Positions 62,147-64,000 of a stretch of 64,000 nt of DNA are shown piece after piece. Within the stretch, counting starts at the first letter, position 1. The number at the start of each line of letters is the position of its first letter. A program made the translations under genes and the position numbers. Where the stretch lies: the NCBI GenBank assembly GCA_019358855.1, contig JAHHII010000008.1:1-64000 (forward strand), read 5' to 3'. The stretch is from Timaviella obliquedivisa GSE-PSE-MK23-08B. GTDB taxonomy: Bacteria > Cyanobacteriota > Cyanobacteriia > Elainellales > Elainellaceae. The notes under the pieces are model-generated. The model was given only the letters and a program-made list of their open reading frames with translations, searched no databases and was not told where the DNA came from.

Positions 62147-62299
62147 GTCGATCGCGTTGGAGCACTCTCGAAACCAATAGAAAAGTAAAAGACCCAACAG
62201 CCCCCTGCCAGGTCTTTATGAACGTCACTTATCTTTCTTTACTTTAGGCGGGAGGCTTGATGGGAGGCTTCACCATTCTGGTTCGCCCGATCGGGTGAA

Positions 62300-64000
62300 C
62301 TATTCTACGCCTTCAATTCGGTCTTCCACCTGCTGATAAAGTTCTCGTAGAAGCTGCAAATTGCTTTCACTGGTTTCCCAATAGCCACGACCATTAACTT
62401 CTAACAATGTCCCTACCATCTTGCGGAAAGAGTTGGGGTTGAGGTTCATGAGGCGATCGCGCATTTCCTGATCGGCAATAAACGTGGTGTTCGTGTCTTC
62501 GTAGATCCAGTTATCAACGGCTCCGGCGGTGGCTGACCAGCCCATTGTGTTGACCAGGCGCTTAGAGAGTTCGCGCACACCTTCGTAGCCGTGGGATAAC
62601 ATCCCTTCGTACCATTTGGGGTTGAGCATCTTGGTACGAGCATCGAGGCGAACGGTTTCAGAGAGCGATCGCACCTGTGCATTTGCCGTCGTCGTATCGG
62701 CAATGTAAGAAGCAGGTGTTTTACCATCGCCTCGCAGCGTCGAGACGACCTTGGTTGGGTCAGAGTCAAAGTAGTGGGATACATCGGTTAAAGAAATCTC
62801 AGCAGAATCGAGGTTCTGGAACGTCACTTCCACCGTCTTCAACGAAGCCTCAAAAATATCCCGCGATTGATCCATCATGCCAGGATTATCGGAGTTGAAG
62901 GAAAAAGACTTCCGCGCTAAATACATATCCTGAAGTTCTGACTCGGTTTCCCAGGTGCTATTTTCCACTGCCAGGTTGACGTTAGAAGAGTAGGAGCCAG
63001 AAGCATTAGAGAATACGCGAGTCGCAGCTTGCCGCAGGTTAACGCCCATGTCTTCGGCTTGCTTGAGGGCGTGTTTACGCACAAAGTTCATTTCCAAAGG
63101 CTCATCGGCTTCGGCTGCCATTTTGATAGCGCGATCGAGCAGGTTCATCTGGTTAATAAACAGATCGCGGAAAACACCGGAGCAGTTAACCACTACGTCT
63201 ACGCGAGGACGACCCAATGTTTCTAGAGGAATTAGCTCTAACTTGTTAACCCGACCCAACGCATCAGGAACCGGAAGCACGCCTACCAACAGCATGACTT
63301 GCGCCAGAGATTCGCCATAGGTTTTGATGTTATCAGTGCCCCAAAGGACAAAGGCGATCGTTTCAGGATAAGTCCCGTTCTCAGCCTTTTGTCTTGCTAA
63401 CAGACGGTCTACCACAATCTGCGCTGACTGCACAGCGGCAGTAGTTGGAATGGACTGGGGATCGAGGGCGTGAATGTTTTTGCCAGTCGGCAATACATCC
63501 GGGTTGCGGATTGGATCGCCACCGGGCCCTGGCAAAATATATTCACCTTCCAGCGCCTTCAGCAGTGCGCCTAACTCATTGTCGGCAGTGACTTGCTTAA
63601 GGCAGAACTCTAGATATTCAAATAGGGGCTTGATGGCATCGGCATCAACTTTGGGATAGCCAGATGTATGTAACGACTCGATCCAGGGCGTTTTCTTACC
63701 CATGTTGAAGAAGTTAAGCTTAGTGACTTTAGAAACCCGACCTTCTGCATCGGTCTGTTCTTTCACCATTGCCGCCACTGCATCTCGACACGCTTGATTG
63801 ATATCGAATAGCAATTGCACATCTTCGAGAACGCCGCGATCGCTTCTCTTAAAGATGTCATCCATATCTCGCCCCAAACTATTGGCAATAATGCGGGGAA
63901 GACTGAGAAGATTATCTTCAGGGCGATCGAGTCCGGCAATATTGACTAATGTTGCTACTGCTTCCTCAGCAGTCGGCGGCTTACCAATAATATGCAACCC
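62300..64000 (-). CDS. chlH: Magnesium chelatase subunit H, C-terminal part (partial)
   Basis: ChlH binds protoporphyrin IX and is the catalytic subunit that inserts Mg2+ in chlorophyll synthesis. The visible 566 residues are the C-terminal part of a protein that is about 1,330 residues in cyanobacteria; the frame runs off the window edge. Typical parts are [54 protein letters not shown] and the end near [16 protein letters not shown]. No frameshift is seen in the part present. Confidence 0.95.
   Translation of the reverse strand, partial: GLHIIGKPPTAEEAVATLVNIAGLDRPEDNLLSLPRIIANSLGRDMDDIFKRSDRGVLEDVQLLFDINQACRDAVAAMVKEQTDAEGRVSKVTKLNFFNMGKKTPWIESLHTSGYPKVDADAIKPLFEYLEFCLKQVTADNELGALLKALEGEYILPGPGGDPIRNPDVLPTGKNIHALDPQSIPTTAAVQSAQIVVDRLLARQKAENGTYPETIAFVLWGTDNIKTYGESLAQVMLLVGVLPVPDALGRVNKLELIPLETLGRPRVDVVVNCSGVFRDLFINQMNLLDRAIKMAAEADEPLEMNFVRKHALKQAEDMGVNLRQAATRVFSNASGSYSSNVNLAVENSTWETESELQDMYLARKSFSFNSDNPGMMDQSRDIFEASLKTVEVTFQNLDSAEISLTDVSHYFDSDPTKVVSTLRGDGKTPASYIADTTTANAQVRSLSETVRLDARTKMLNPKWYEGMLSHGYEGVRELSKRLVNTMGWSATAGAVDNWIYEDTNTTFIADQEMRDRLMNLNPNSFRKMVGTLLEVNGRGYWETSESNLQLLRELYQQVEDRIEGVE

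Noticed and set aside
62188-62217. AAAGACC/GGTCTTT inverted repeat between the PAP/fibrillin and chlH genes
   Set aside because: Seven pairs with a 16-base loop and no clear T run; too weak to call a terminator.

Overview
The window comes from a cyanobacterial chromosome. It carries the end of psbD (photosystem II D2), chlH (Mg-chelatase), sqdB and sqdX (sulfolipid), a cyanobacterial OprB-type porin pair, DevBCA-type exporter genes, PAP/fibrillin, a D27-like protein, DUF1517, DUF3134, KGK and ComFB families, and the octamer GCGATCGC (HIP1) recurs throughout. The mix suits a filamentous, sheath-forming lineage, but the genus cannot be fixed from the sequence alone.

Layout. 1-1151: a psbD copy with its own terminator and no psbC behind it, then a possible stand-alone micro-gene (23 codons, perfect Shine-Dalgarno, strong terminator) and an AT-rich spacer. 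1152-4913: two tandem SLH/OprB porins that share a nearly identical internal block. 5086-9742: an Rrf2 regulator and cysK, a J-domain protein, and convergent sqdB-sqdX. 9976-10083: an overlooked 35-residue membrane protein with its own terminator. 10514-13591: a sugar-phosphate transferase, a HAS-barrel-like protein, rpsB-tsf. 13672-19719: a cyanobacterial hypothetical, an AT-rich DUF3800-like gene, a vapBC pair and recG. 19856-27074: a ClC protein, a ferredoxin, and a TetR regulator ahead of a devB-devC-devC-devA exporter operon. 27334-41673: a polysaccharide locus with an outer-membrane export protein, a co-polymerase/kinase, a WecG-type transferase, an ABC-2 exporter and six sugar-transferase genes, one interrupted by a TGA codon. 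41670-45507 (minus): mltA, ccsA, KGK gene, tilS. 45616-54450: phospholipase D with an EF-hand loop, a Ca2+/H+ antiporter with a K+/H+ antiporter, an M23 peptidase, ComFB, an L,D-transpeptidase and a beta-helix/SPOR protein. 54668-64000: thiE-thiS, DUF1517, D27-like, a TIGR03032 protein, mraY, DUF3134, PAP/fibrillin and the C-terminal part of chlH.

How the genes work together. The polysaccharide locus has the parts expected of ABC-transporter-dependent glycan export: OPX, PCP with kinase, Wzm and Wzt. It has no Wzx flippase or Wzy polymerase in view. The dev operon is a separate TetR-controlled exporter. Sulfur is a secondary theme on the left (Rrf2-cysK, sqdBX). Cell-wall genes (mltA, M23, L,D-transpeptidase, SPOR protein, mraY) are spread over the right half.

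The strongest unusual signals are: the micro-gene at 365-436; gene conversion between the porins; the AT-rich DUF3800-like gene with a CxxC/CxxH tail; a dispersed palindrome-poor repeat of 32 bases, one copy of which is read as protein inside tilS; the single TGA in a glycosyltransferase gene; a calcium-binding loop inside a phospholipase D; and tandem devC genes. All family names are from recognised motifs and memory of the families, without database searches.
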